Position numbers and translations under genes: made by a program
Assembly: GCA_947465215.1 (NCBI GenBank)
Contig: CANHZX010000007.1
Coordinates: 1-34,824, forward strand
DNA length: 34,824 bases
Direction of reading: 5' to 3'
Source: Betaproteobacteria bacterium
GTDB taxonomy: Bacteria > Pseudomonadota > Gammaproteobacteria > Burkholderiales > SG8-41
Part shown: in pieces, positions 16,601 to 25,456 of the stretch
Layout: every line of letters begins with the position of its first letter
How positions within the stretch are numbered: the stretch's first letter is position 1
The notes under the pieces: model-generated
What the model was told of the DNA's origin: nothing
The model's input: the letters and a program-made list of their open reading frames with translations, nothing else
Databases searched by the model: none

Positions 16601-18112
16601 TCAGCCGTTTTCCTCGATTGCCCTGACCCGCCAGGAATTGACTTTCCGGAACAGCGGCATGATCAGCAGCAATACCGCCAGAACCAGCATTGTGGCCGAA
16701 ATCGGCCGGGACACCAGAATACCCAGATCGCCCTGCGACATCATCAGCGACTGGCGCAATGCGCGCTCCATCGAGTCGCCGAGCACCAGACCGAGGATCA
16801 GCGGCGCCGACGGGTAATCCAGTCGTCGCATCAGATACCCCAGCAGGCCGAAGGCAGCCAGCATATAGCAATCAAACAGGCTGCTCGAAACCGTGTAGAC
16901 ACCGACCAGGGAAATACCCAGGATGATCGGATACAGCAGGTAGGATGGCAGCTTGAGGATCTGCGCGAACAGCGGGATCAGCGGCAGGTTGAGCACCAGC
17001 AACATGACGTTGCCGACATACATGCTCGCCACCAGCCCCCAGAACAGTTCCGGATTGTCCTGGATCATCAGCGGCCCGGGCTTCAGACCCCACAGCACAA
17101 ACGCGGCGAGCAGGATCGCCGTGGTGCCGGATCCGGGGATGCCCAGCGTCAGCAGCGGCACCAGCGCACCGCCGGTCTCGGAATTGTTGGCGCCTTCCGG
17201 TGCGGCAACGCCCTCAGGCACGCCAGTACCGAATTTCTCCGGATGTTTGGAGACGGCCTTCTCGAGACCATAGGAAATGAATGAGGCAATCGTCGAACCG
17301 GCGCCGGGCAGCACACCGATGATGAAACCGACCACGGAACCGTTGAGGAAGGCAAAGCGACAGGCCTTGAGCTCCTCCATGGTCGGCAGCAGATTTCGCA
17401 GGCCCTTGGGCACCGGCAGCATTGTGCCCTCTTCCCGCTGCTCCATATTGGCGAACACTTCGCTCAGCGCAAACACGCCGATGGCGACGATCACAAAATC
17501 CACGCCGTCGAGCATCTCGCTATTGCCGAAGGTGAAGCGCGAAGCATCGCTGAACAGATCGATGCCCATGCCAGCGATCCACAGCCCGACCAGCATCGCC
17601 AGCAGCGCCTTGACCAGCGATTCGCCGGCCAGCAGCACCACCATCGCCAGCCCCAGCACCATCAGCGCAAAATATTCCGGCGAACTGAAGGCCAGGCCGA
17701 ACTTCGCCAGCGGCGGCGCCACCAGCATCAGTGCCACCACGCCGACCGTGCCGGCGATGAACGATGCGATAGCGGCAATACCCAGCGCTGCTCCTGCCCG
17801 ACCCTTGCGCGCCATCTGATATCCGTCGAGACAGGTCACCACCGAAGCCGATTCGCCCGGCACATTCAGCAGAATGGCCGTTGTCGATCCGCCGTATTTG
17901 GCACCGTAATAAATACCCGCCAGCATGATCAGCGCGCTGGTCGGCGGCATCTTGAAGGTCAGCGGCAGCAACATCGCAATGGTCGCCGCCGGTCCGAGGC
18001 CGGGCATAACGCCGACAACGGTACCGAGGAACACACCCGCAAAACACCAGAACAGATTCAGCGGTTGCAGGGCAACGACGAAGCCGTGCCCGAGATTGGC
18101 TAATACATCCAT
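16601..18112 (-). CDS. Tripartite tricarboxylate transporter permease, TctA family
   Basis: FLGTVVGVMPGLGPAATIAMLLPLTF, GIYYGAKYGGSTTAILLNVPGESASVVTCLDGYQMARKGRAG, GIPGSGTTAILLAAF. Confidence 0.97.
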   Translation of the reverse strand: MDVLANLGHGFVVALQPLNLFWCFAGVFLGTVVGVMPGLGPAATIAMLLPLTFKMPPTSALIMLAGIYYGAKYGGSTTAILLNVPGESASVVTCLDGYQMARKGRAGAALGIAAIASFIAGTVGVVALMLVAPPLAKFGLAFSSPEYFALMVLGLAMVVLLAGESLVKALLAMLVGLWIAGMGIDLFSDASRFTFGNSEMLDGVDFVIVAIGVFALSEVFANMEQREEGTMLPVPKGLRNLLPTMEELKACRFAFLNGSVVGFIIGVLPGAGSTIASFISYGLEKAVSKHPEKFGTGVPEGVAAPEGANNSETGGALVPLLTLGIPGSGTTAILLAAFVLWGLKPGPLMIQDNPELFWGLVASMYVGNVMLLVLNLPLIPLFAQILKLPSYLLYPIILGISLVGVYTVSSSLFDCYMLAAFGLLGYLMRRLDYPSAPLILGLVLGDSMERALRQSLMMSQGDLGILVSRPISATMLVLAVLLLIMPLFRKVNSWRVRAIEENG

Positions 18113-18121
18113 GAGTTCAGC

Positions 18122-18604
18122 TCAGAAACCCAGCGGTCCCACCGGCAGGCCGACATTCAGCGCCAGTGTGAACACCAGATAAAAACCAACAGTGGTGCCT
18201 GCGGCAGCCGCACAGGCAATTTTCAGGGGTTTACCGTACATCACACCGACGATGAACAGGGTCAGCAACGCCAGCACGGTCAACAAGCCCAACGGTTTGA
18301 GCAGCGCAGTGCAGACTGCGAATACGGCCCACACCAGCATCGCACGGCCGACGCCCGTCCAGTCGACTTTCGCGCCGGCAGCCGCCGGACGAACCGCTGA
18401 CAAGACCACGAGCCACAGCGACAGTACCACCATGGCAATGCCGTACCACAGTGGGAAAAAGCCCGGACCCGGGCCTTCCGGTCCGACGTAGTTCCATTGC
18501 CGTGCTTCCGAAATGATGTAAACACCGAGCGCGGCGAGAACCGCACCCGAAACGACATCACCCTTCAAAAACCAGGATTTCTGTGCCACTGGCGTCCCCG
18601 TCAA
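18122..18604 (-). CDS. Tripartite tricarboxylate transporter small subunit, TctB family
   Basis: Four-helix hydrophobic small protein between the TctA and substrate-binding genes; GPGPGFFPLWYGIAMVVLS motif. Start (TTG 18604) uncertain. Confidence 0.85.
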   Translation of the reverse strand: MTGTPVAQKSWFLKGDVVSGAVLAALGVYIISEARQWNYVGPEGPGPGFFPLWYGIAMVVLSLWLVVLSAVRPAAAGAKVDWTGVGRAMLVWAVFAVCTALLKPLGLLTVLALLTLFIVGVMYGKPLKIACAAAAGTTVGFYLVFTLALNVGLPVGPLGF

Positions 18605-19302
18605 TCGATTTCGTAACCGGCGGCACGCAACTGCGGCTGGAACTCCGGCGCAGTCAGGCGGCGGATGAAATCGCGGGCCAACTCAGGCTGCGCCCCACGC
18701 GCCGCGATGCCGGCGGTGTAAACGGTTTTCATCTGGAACTCGTCGGGCAGCGGGCCGACAAAAGTCACGCCCTTAATCGGCAGGATTTCGGTGTTCTGGG
18801 TAATACCAAGTTCAAAATTGCCGTTGCTTGCCGACAGCCAGTTCATCGCCGCGTTGCCGTTGGGATAAAACTGCATGCGATCCTCGACCTGCGAAGCAAC
18901 GCCCAGACGTTCCATTAGCTTCATTACGATCTTGCCCGCAGTAGCGGTTGCCGGATCAGGACAGACGATGATTGAAGCCGCAAGAATATTGGCGCGCAGC
19001 GCTTCACGCGTACGCACTTCCGGCAATGGTGTTCCGGCGCGCACCGCAACGCCGGTGCCGACCTTGCCGATGTCCTTCACTGAAGAGATCGCCACCATGC
19101 CGGCAGAAACCAGATCCTGGATCAGTTGCGCGCTGAGGATGATCGCATCGACGGCTTCGCCGCCGACCATCCGTGCCTTCATCGCACCGACCGCGCCATA
19201 GGCAGCCTCAACACGATGCCCCGTGTCGCGTTCGAACGCCGCAATGACCTCTTCACAGACTGCCTGAGCTGCACCGGCGCTCAACAAACGCAATACCGCC
19301 AT
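18601..19302 (-). CDS. ModA-like substrate-binding domain protein without an evident signal peptide
   Basis: Start ATG 19302 (MAVLRLLSAGAAQAVCEEVIAAFERDTGHRVEAAYGAVGAMKARMVGGEAVDAIILS...) is a periplasmic-binding-protein II (ModA/PBP-like) fold; the upstream in-frame extension is not signal-like. Confidence 0.75.
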   Translation of the reverse strand: MAVLRLLSAGAAQAVCEEVIAAFERDTGHRVEAAYGAVGAMKARMVGGEAVDAIILSAQLIQDLVSAGMVAISSVKDIGKVGTGVAVRAGTPLPEVRTREALRANILAASIIVCPDPATATAGKIVMKLMERLGVASQVEDRMQFYPNGNAAMNWLSASNGNFELGITQNTEILPIKGVTFVGPLPDEFQMKTVYTAGIAARGAQPELARDFIRRLTAPEFQPQLRAAGYEID

Positions 19303-19418
19303 TTCCTTATCCCCCAGCGTTGTACAAGCGCCCGATGTTACCAGTCTGACCGCAGTGCTCCTACCCCCCGGAATCCCCCTTGCACCGAAAGGAGGCATCA
19401 CCTAGTCTCGTCAATAGA

Positions 19419-19733
19419 ATGAAACGTATCCACAATGCGCGTCACGCAGCGGAAGCCCATCTGATCTGCGGCCTGCTGCAGTCATGCGGCATTGCAGCAG
19501 TGGTGCGCGGAGAATGGCTTGCAGGCGGATTCGGCGAGCTGCCCCTCGATGCCTGCTCCGTATGGGTGACAGACGACCGCCAGCTGGATGAAGCCGATCG
19601 CCTGCTCAGTGATTTCCTACAGGGCCGGGTTGCAGCCGCAATGGCAGATCAGCGCTGGCAATGCCCGCGCTGCAATGAGTTCAGTGAAGGTCAGTTTACG
19701 GACTGCTGGCAGTGCGGCGCCGGCCGGCCCTGA
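19419..19733 (+). CDS. DUF2007-like small protein with C-terminal zinc ribbon
   Basis: MKRIHNARHAAEAHLICGLLQSCGIAAVVRGEWLAGGFGELPLDACSVWVTDD...WQCPRCNEFSEGQFTDCWQCGAGRP; two CxxC knuckles. Confidence 0.8.
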   Translation: MKRIHNARHAAEAHLICGLLQSCGIAAVVRGEWLAGGFGELPLDACSVWVTDDRQLDEADRLLSDFLQGRVAAAMADQRWQCPRCNEFSEGQFTDCWQCGAGRP

Positions 19734-19740
19734 AACACAA

Positions 19741-20469
19741 TCAGGTCACTGCCGGGGTATTGGGTCTATCCGAAGCAATGCGCCCGTCCACCAGTTCAAT
19801 GATGCGGTCGCAGCGCGCCGCCAGCCGCGGATCATGGGTCACAATCAGCAGTCCGGTGCCCCGCTCACGGTTGAACTTGCGCAGCAGCGCAAATATCGTG
19901 TCGCTACTGTGCGTATCCAGATTGCCGGTTGGCTCGTCAGCCAGCACCAGCTGCGGACCGCGCACCAGCGCGCGGGCAATCGCCACTCGCTGCTGCATGC
20001 CGCCTGACAGCTCGGTCGGTTTCTTGTCGGCGGCATCGTGCAGGCCGACCGCATCGAGCAATTCCATTGCCCGCTCACGCAGATCGTTTTGCAGCACGCC
20101 GCGGCTGCGCCCCATCAATCCGGGCAGCATGACATTCTCAACGGCGCTAAACGCCGGCAGCAAGTGGTGAAACTGGAAAATGAAACCTAGCACTTCGTGC
20201 CGCGCCAGCGTGCGCTCATCGTCGTAAAAGGCCGTGACATCACGCCCGCCCAGCTGATAACTGCCAGCAGATGCGCTTTCGAGAAGTCCGAGGATATTCA
20301 GCAGCGTGCTCTTGCCGGAACCCGAAGGGCCGATCAGTGCGGTGAACTCACCGTGATTGATCGCCAGATCAATGCCGTGCAGCACTTCCTCGGCATTGGG
20401 CAGGCCTACGTTATAGGTTTTTTGCAGCCCGCGGATCTCGACCAGTGGCCCGGTTGTCTTGTTGGTCAT
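19741..20469 (-). CDS. ABC transporter ATP-binding protein (LolD/MacB type)
   Basis: Walker A GPSGSGKST, signature LSGGMQQRVAIARALV, Walker B LVLADEPTGNLD; likely start ATG 20469. Confidence 0.96.
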   Translation of the reverse strand: MTNKTTGPLVEIRGLQKTYNVGLPNAEEVLHGIDLAINHGEFTALIGPSGSGKSTLLNILGLLESASAGSYQLGGRDVTAFYDDERTLARHEVLGFIFQFHHLLPAFSAVENVMLPGLMGRSRGVLQNDLRERAMELLDAVGLHDAADKKPTELSGGMQQRVAIARALVRGPQLVLADEPTGNLDTHSSDTIFALLRKFNRERGTGLLIVTHDPRLAARCDRIIELVDGRIASDRPNTPAVT

Positions 20470-20470
20470 C

Positions 20471-21697
20471 TCAACCCCGGATCGCCTGCGCGGGGTCCAG
20501 CCGCGCCGCATTGCGTGCCGGCAACACCGCAGCCATCAGGCCAAGCACAGCCGCACCGGCCACGACAAAACCGATCAGCCGGAAATCGAAGGACAGCGAA
20601 AAAAGCGCCTGACCTTCGGCATTGCGCAGGATTCGGCTGAACAGCGAGACCAGCATCATGCCCAGCACCGACCCCAGCAAGGCCCCGCCGACGCCGACAA
20701 TCACGCCCTGAAGCAGAAACACGCTGAGCATCTGCCGGCGCGTGGCGCCGATCGCGCGCAGGATGCCGATCTCCTTGCGTTTCTGCACCACCGACACCAC
20801 CAGCACACTGGCGATACCCAGTGAAACCACCACGGTGATGAAGAACCGGATCAGCAGGGTCATGATGTCCTGGTTCTTGATCGCGGCAAAAATCTGGTTG
20901 TTGGTCTGGATCCAGCTTTCGATCAGTTGACCCGACTGTGCACGCAGTTTTGCCGAAATGATTTCGGCTTGCATGATGTCGCGCACCGCCACATCAAGAT
21001 TGGTGATGCGCCCGGGGATGCCCAGCAGGCTCTGCGCTGCACGCAGATCGGTATATACATAACGCCGGTTCAGTTCGCGTGAACCGAGATCGAGCAAGGC
21101 ACGGATGCGGAACACTTCGCTGCCGCCCTGCGCGGTCTGCACGCGAAAGCGGTCACCGAGTACGGCGCCGAGGTCTTTGGCCAGTTCAATGCCGATCAGC
21201 GCATCACCGGGCTCGATCACCAGAACACCCGACTTGACCTTGTCATCCAGTTTAACCACACGCAGATAACGTTCCAGCTCGGTGCCGACAATCACCACCG
21301 AACGTGAAGCCTCACCCTTGATGCCCAGCCCCGATCCTGTCGCTACCGGGGCCACGGTAATCACACCTTCCGTGGCTTCCGTTGCGCGCGCCAGTGCCGG
21401 CCAGCCGTCGATGGTGGTCAGTCGCTGCGGCCGCGCCTGAATCGAAGACAATCTTGAACCGTCAGCGTCACCGGCTACCAGCGGCGCTACGATTTCCTCC
21501 GGTGGCTTGATGACAATATGCGCCTGCGCTCCGGTGACACGCCGGATCAGATCGCCCTGTACGCCGGTGAGCACCGCCGTGATGAAAAAAATCACCGCAA
21601 CGCCGATGGCGGCGCCGCCGATGATCAGAGCCGTCTGCATGCGCCCTTCGCGCAGGAAACGCAGGGCTACGGTCAGCTCAAACCCTAAAGCATTCAT
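20471..21697 (-). CDS. ABC transporter permease (FtsX/MacB-like)
   Basis: N-terminal TM, periplasmic domain, three C-terminal TMs, [29 protein letters not shown] motif of FtsX-like permeases. Confidence 0.94.
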   Translation of the reverse strand: MNALGFELTVALRFLREGRMQTALIIGGAAIGVAVIFFITAVLTGVQGDLIRRVTGAQAHIVIKPPEEIVAPLVAGDADGSRLSSIQARPQRLTTIDGWPALARATEATEGVITVAPVATGSGLGIKGEASRSVVIVGTELERYLRVVKLDDKVKSGVLVIEPGDALIGIELAKDLGAVLGDRFRVQTAQGGSEVFRIRALLDLGSRELNRRYVYTDLRAAQSLLGIPGRITNLDVAVRDIMQAEIISAKLRAQSGQLIESWIQTNNQIFAAIKNQDIMTLLIRFFITVVVSLGIASVLVVSVVQKRKEIGILRAIGATRRQMLSVFLLQGVIVGVGGALLGSVLGMMLVSLFSRILRNAEGQALFSLSFDFRLIGFVVAGAAVLGLMAAVLPARNAARLDPAQAIRG

Positions 21698-22899
21698 CGC
21701 CGGCCGCGAACCCGGCTGCCGGCTTCCAATTCGCGGTTGAGGATCACACGATCACCGGCCTTGAGGCCTTCGGCAATCGCCACCCGCCCCTGGGTCTGCA
21801 ATCCGACCTTCACCGCGACCTTGACTGCAGTGCCCTCACGGTCCACCAGCACCCAGGGTGATTCCGTCTGCAACTGGCGCACGGTATCCGCCGGCAGCAT
21901 CAGGGTCTGCTTCAGCAAGGGCCCCTGCAGATCCATCGAGATCGTCATGTCGGATTTGAGCAGCGCCGGCGGCTTCGCCACATCCAGCCGCAGTTCGACC
22001 GAGCCGCGGCTGGCATCAATGCCGGGCGAGATGTAATTGACCACCGCTTCAAATCGTTCTGCGGGGAAAGCATCGGCTGCGGCCATCGCCAAAGCGCCTT
22101 TGGTGATCAGCGGCAGATTCTTTTCATCAACCTGCACGATCAAGCGCACCGGACCGTCCAGCGCGAGGCTCATCATGCGCCGTGCGGGCTGCGCGATATC
22201 GCCGGGCTCGACCAGACGCTCCAGCACCACGCCGGTACCCGGCGCGCGAATGCGGGTTTGGGCCAGTTTGGCTTGGGCCGCCTCCAGAGCGGCAACGGCT
22301 TCAGCCAACTGGCTCTGCGCCTGCTGGGCTTCGGCACCGCTGGCACCTTGCGCACCGGCCTGAGCCTTTGCACTGGTGAGCTGACTGCGTGCAACATCCA
22401 GTTGGCGCTCGGTTTCCTCGACACGCGCTTGGCTGATGAAGCCTTTGGCAACGAGGTCGCGGTTGCGCTTGTCATCACGCTCGGCCTGCAACAGATTTGC
22501 TTCCGCCTGTTTCAATCCGGCCTGCGCAGTAGGCAGCGCCAGTGTCTGCACGGATTTGACCCGGGCCTGCGCACGCGTCAGTGCGGCACGCGCCTGCGCG
22601 GCAGCGGCGGCCAACTCACTGCGCTCAAGCTCCACCAGCAACTGATCCGCTTCGATGCGCGCGCCCTCGCGCACCAGCACTTTTTCAACGCGGGCGGTAA
22701 TGGTCGCACCGATTTCAACTTTGGCGGGCGGCAGCACACGGCCGCTGGCCACCACGCTGGTCTGCACATCCGTGGCGGCAAGAGTCACGATGTCCACCGG
22801 AAGCGCCTTCGGCCGCAGCACGAAAAACAGCACTGCAGCCGCCACGACGGCCAGTGCAACGGCCTGAAGAATGCGGCGCTTGGGCAGGGTTACCGCCAT
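21694..22899 (-). CDS. HlyD/MacA-like efflux periplasmic adaptor subunit
   Basis: N-terminal TM, VVASGRVLPPAKVEIGATITARVEKVLVREGARIEADQLLVEL, coiled-coil alpha hairpin, IRAPGTGVVLERLVEPGDIAQPARRM. Confidence 0.94.
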   Translation of the reverse strand: MAVTLPKRRILQAVALAVVAAAVLFFVLRPKALPVDIVTLAATDVQTSVVASGRVLPPAKVEIGATITARVEKVLVREGARIEADQLLVELERSELAAAAAQARAALTRAQARVKSVQTLALPTAQAGLKQAEANLLQAERDDKRNRDLVAKGFISQARVEETERQLDVARSQLTSAKAQAGAQGASGAEAQQAQSQLAEAVAALEAAQAKLAQTRIRAPGTGVVLERLVEPGDIAQPARRMMSLALDGPVRLIVQVDEKNLPLITKGALAMAAADAFPAERFEAVVNYISPGIDASRGSVELRLDVAKPPALLKSDMTISMDLQGPLLKQTLMLPADTVRQLQTESPWVLVDREGTAVKVAVKVGLQTQGRVAIAEGLKAGDRVILNRELEAGSRVRGRR

Positions 22900-22905
22900 C
22901 TTGAT

Positions 22906-24303
22906 CTAACGATCCGCCAGAAAATCACGCACACCGGCTTCGTTGCGCAGATTCCAGATTCGCCGGATGGATTGACTGACTTCATCGGGCGTCGCTGCGC
23001 CGGAAAAACTGACGAGCCGCTGCGCCTTGTCTTCAAGTTCCTGGCGCGACAGCGTATTGTCGGGATCACCCTTGGGCGTATCAACGCGGCATTCCAGCGT
23101 GCGGCCATCTTGCGTCTGCACGGAGACCCGTCCCAGCCAGCGCCGCGGATAGGCACCGTCGACTTCGGGGTCGAGCACCATCGTCACACGGTCATGGAAG
23201 CTACGTATTTCATTGTTTTTTAAAGATTTTTCAGTAAAGTCCGCAAGCGCAGCACGACCCAGAGTGGCGATCATCGCCAGCACGAAGCCCATCGAGAACT
23301 TCGACTGGTGAATGGTCTGCGGATCGGTCACCGGCCCGAGCACGTCAATTGCGCCCTGATGCACATGCGCTGTGACTTTGACGATGTCATCGGCCTTCAA
23401 TTGATTCTGCTTCATCAGCGTCTGCAGCGCATCGGCTGCGGGATGGGTATGACGGCAGGACGCATGGAATTTGAACGAGGTCTCTGCCGTGGCCCAGCGG
23501 GTGCCAAGACCATCAGTCAGCCAGCGCGCATCCGAATCGCTGGACATACCCGCCGCCATGCCCTGCTTGCCTTCAAAAATCTCACGCGCACCGGTGAAAC
23601 CGTCGCGAGCGATATAGGCAGCCATCAATCCGTCTGCGGCAGCCTTAGCGGTGTGCAGCTGTTTGGAATCCGCGGCATCGCGCAGGAATTCCCACAGGCC
23701 AGCCGCCATCGTCCCGGCAGAGCCCAAAGCATGCTGCATCTTCTCTGCATCCAGCTTCAGGATGTGCGCCACGCCGGCAGCGGCAGCCAGTTTGCCTGCG
23801 GTACCTGTCGTGTGAAAAATCTTGTAATGCGAACGACCGAGAAACTCCCCGACACGCACCCCGCATTCATAACCGGCCACCGACGCAGCAATCAGTTCCT
23901 TGCCGGTGGCGCCAACATCCTGCGCCGCGGCCAGCACAGCCGGAAACACCACGGTGCCGGGATGCAGTACCGAACTGTTGTGCAGATCATCCTGTTCGAC
24001 AAAGTGCGAGGCCGCACCGTTAACCAGTGCCGCAAACAAAGGCGATGTGCGTTTGCGGGTCAGCAAATTTTCTGCCGATCCGTCCTTCGGCCCCATCGCG
24101 GCGGCAAAACCGTCAATCACCGACACCGGCCGTGCGCCCTTGCCGGCCAGCGCCGACGCGAACCAGTCGAGAAACAGTTCCTCGGTGCGCGCCACCACCG
24201 GCGCCGGCAGATCCTCATAACGGATCGAAGACAGGAAAGCGCAGAGTTGCTGGGTAGGACTACCCGCAGCCTCGGGATTTTGTTTTTTTGCAGACATTTG
24301 CAT
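22906..24303 (-). CDS. MmgE/PrpD family protein (second copy in window)
   Basis: VNGAASHFVEQDDLHNSSVLHPGTVVFPAVLAAAQDVG, KIFHTTGTAGKLAAAAGVAHIL, KQLHTAKAAADGLMAAYIARDGFTGAREIFEG; likely start ATG 24303. Confidence 0.9.
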   Translation of the reverse strand: MQMSAKKQNPEAAGSPTQQLCAFLSSIRYEDLPAPVVARTEELFLDWFASALAGKGARPVSVIDGFAAAMGPKDGSAENLLTRKRTSPLFAALVNGAASHFVEQDDLHNSSVLHPGTVVFPAVLAAAQDVGATGKELIAASVAGYECGVRVGEFLGRSHYKIFHTTGTAGKLAAAAGVAHILKLDAEKMQHALGSAGTMAAGLWEFLRDAADSKQLHTAKAAADGLMAAYIARDGFTGAREIFEGKQGMAAGMSSDSDARWLTDGLGTRWATAETSFKFHASCRHTHPAADALQTLMKQNQLKADDIVKVTAHVHQGAIDVLGPVTDPQTIHQSKFSMGFVLAMIATLGRAALADFTEKSLKNNEIRSFHDRVTMVLDPEVDGAYPRRWLGRVSVQTQDGRTLECRVDTPKGDPDNTLSRQELEDKAQRLVSFSGAATPDEVSQSIRRIWNLRNEAGVRDFLADR

Positions 24304-24399
24304 GATGGACTCCGACTTCTTCAGGAACCGCCATTTTAAATTGAAACGGCCGCCCCTTCCCCCGAAAATGCATCCGAGCGACACCAGTGCTAAGCTCGA

Positions 24400-24413
24400 T
24401 TGATCCATATCAA
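24400..24413. promoter_or_regulatory. Perfect FNR/ANR-type palindrome
   Basis: TTGATCCATATCAA = TTGAT-N4-ATCAA, in the intergenic region between the divergent MmgE/PrpD and citryl-CoA lyase-like genes. Confidence 0.6.
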
Positions 24414-24428
24414 CCCCGGACTACCACT

Positions 24429-25208
24429 ATGGCAAAACGCAAATCCATCCGTACCGACATCGCCTGGAGCGCCGTCGACCGTATCACCGTCAAGGGTCAC
24501 GACCTGTGCACCGAAATCCTCGGCAAACTGTCGCTGGGCGACATGGCCTTCCTAGAAATCACCGACCGCCTGCCGACACCGCGTGAATCGGTGATGTTCA
24601 ACGCCATTGCCGTGACTTTGGTGGAACACGGCCTGACCCCAAGCTCCATTGCCGCGCGAATGACCTATACCGGCGCGCCGGAAGCGATGCAGGCCGCGGT
24701 CGCTGCGGGCCTTTGCGGCCTCGGCAGCGTTTTTGTCGGCAGCATGGAAACGGCGGCTCGCATGCTGCAGGAAGCCCTGCCCGATCCGAAGGCCGATGCT
24801 GATCTGGACCGGCTGGCCGTTGAAATCGTCGAGCGCTTCCATGCCCGCAAGCAGATTGTCCCGGGCATCGGCCACACGCTGCACAAGCCGGTGGACCCGC
24901 GTGCGCCACGGCTGTTCGCGATTGCCGTCGAACAGGGTTACGACGGCCCCTACGTCAAACTGATGCAGAAGGTTGGTGCGCAGGCCGAGAAGGTTTACGG
25001 CAAATCGCTGCCGGTCAACGCCACCGGCGCCATCGGCGCGATTGCCAGCGAACTGCAACTGCCGTGGAAAATTGTCCGCGGTATCGGTGTGCTGGCACGC
25101 GCCATCGGACTGGTCGGCCACATCCTCGAAGAAATGAAAAATCCGATGGCTTATGAAATCAAGCAGCGCGCCGAGGAAGACGCAACGGCACATCTGCGAC
25201 AGCCGTGA
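24429..25208 (+). CDS. Citryl-CoA lyase / short citrate synthase-like protein
   Basis: 259 aa; IVPGIGHTLHKPVDPRAPRLFAIAVEQG, LPVNATGAIGAIASELQLPWKIVRGIGVLARAIGLVGHILEE: citrate synthase superfamily C-terminal core without the large N-terminal region. Confidence 0.85.
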   Translation: MAKRKSIRTDIAWSAVDRITVKGHDLCTEILGKLSLGDMAFLEITDRLPTPRESVMFNAIAVTLVEHGLTPSSIAARMTYTGAPEAMQAAVAAGLCGLGSVFVGSMETAARMLQEALPDPKADADLDRLAVEIVERFHARKQIVPGIGHTLHKPVDPRAPRLFAIAVEQGYDGPYVKLMQKVGAQAEKVYGKSLPVNATGAIGAIASELQLPWKIVRGIGVLARAIGLVGHILEEMKNPMAYEIKQRAEEDATAHLRQP

Positions 25209-25435
25209 AACCCGATACGCCGCTTGTATCCGGGACTGCCACCAAAAAAGCCGGATGGCGCCAGGTCATGGCCACCATGATCTGGGGGCTGATGATGATC
25301 GGCAAAAAAGGCACCTGGGAACGCGACGGTGCCATCCTGAGCATGCGTCAGGTGATCGTCGGTGCGATGATCATGACGGTGATCGTGATCGGCATCCTGA
25401 TCCTGCTGGTGAAATTCGCAGTCAGCCGGCCCTGA
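25205..25435 (+). CDS. Small single-TM protein of unknown function, translationally coupled to the lyase
   Basis: GTG start overlaps the lyase TGA stop (GTGA); MKPDTPLVSGTATKKAGWRQVMATMIWGLMMIGKKGTWERDGAILSMRQVIVGAMIMTVIVIGILILLVKFAVSRP. Confidence 0.6.
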   Translation: MKPDTPLVSGTATKKAGWRQVMATMIWGLMMIGKKGTWERDGAILSMRQVIVGAMIMTVIVIGILILLVKFAVSRP

Positions 25436-25456
25436 TCGCAGCGCCGGCCCTTCCGG

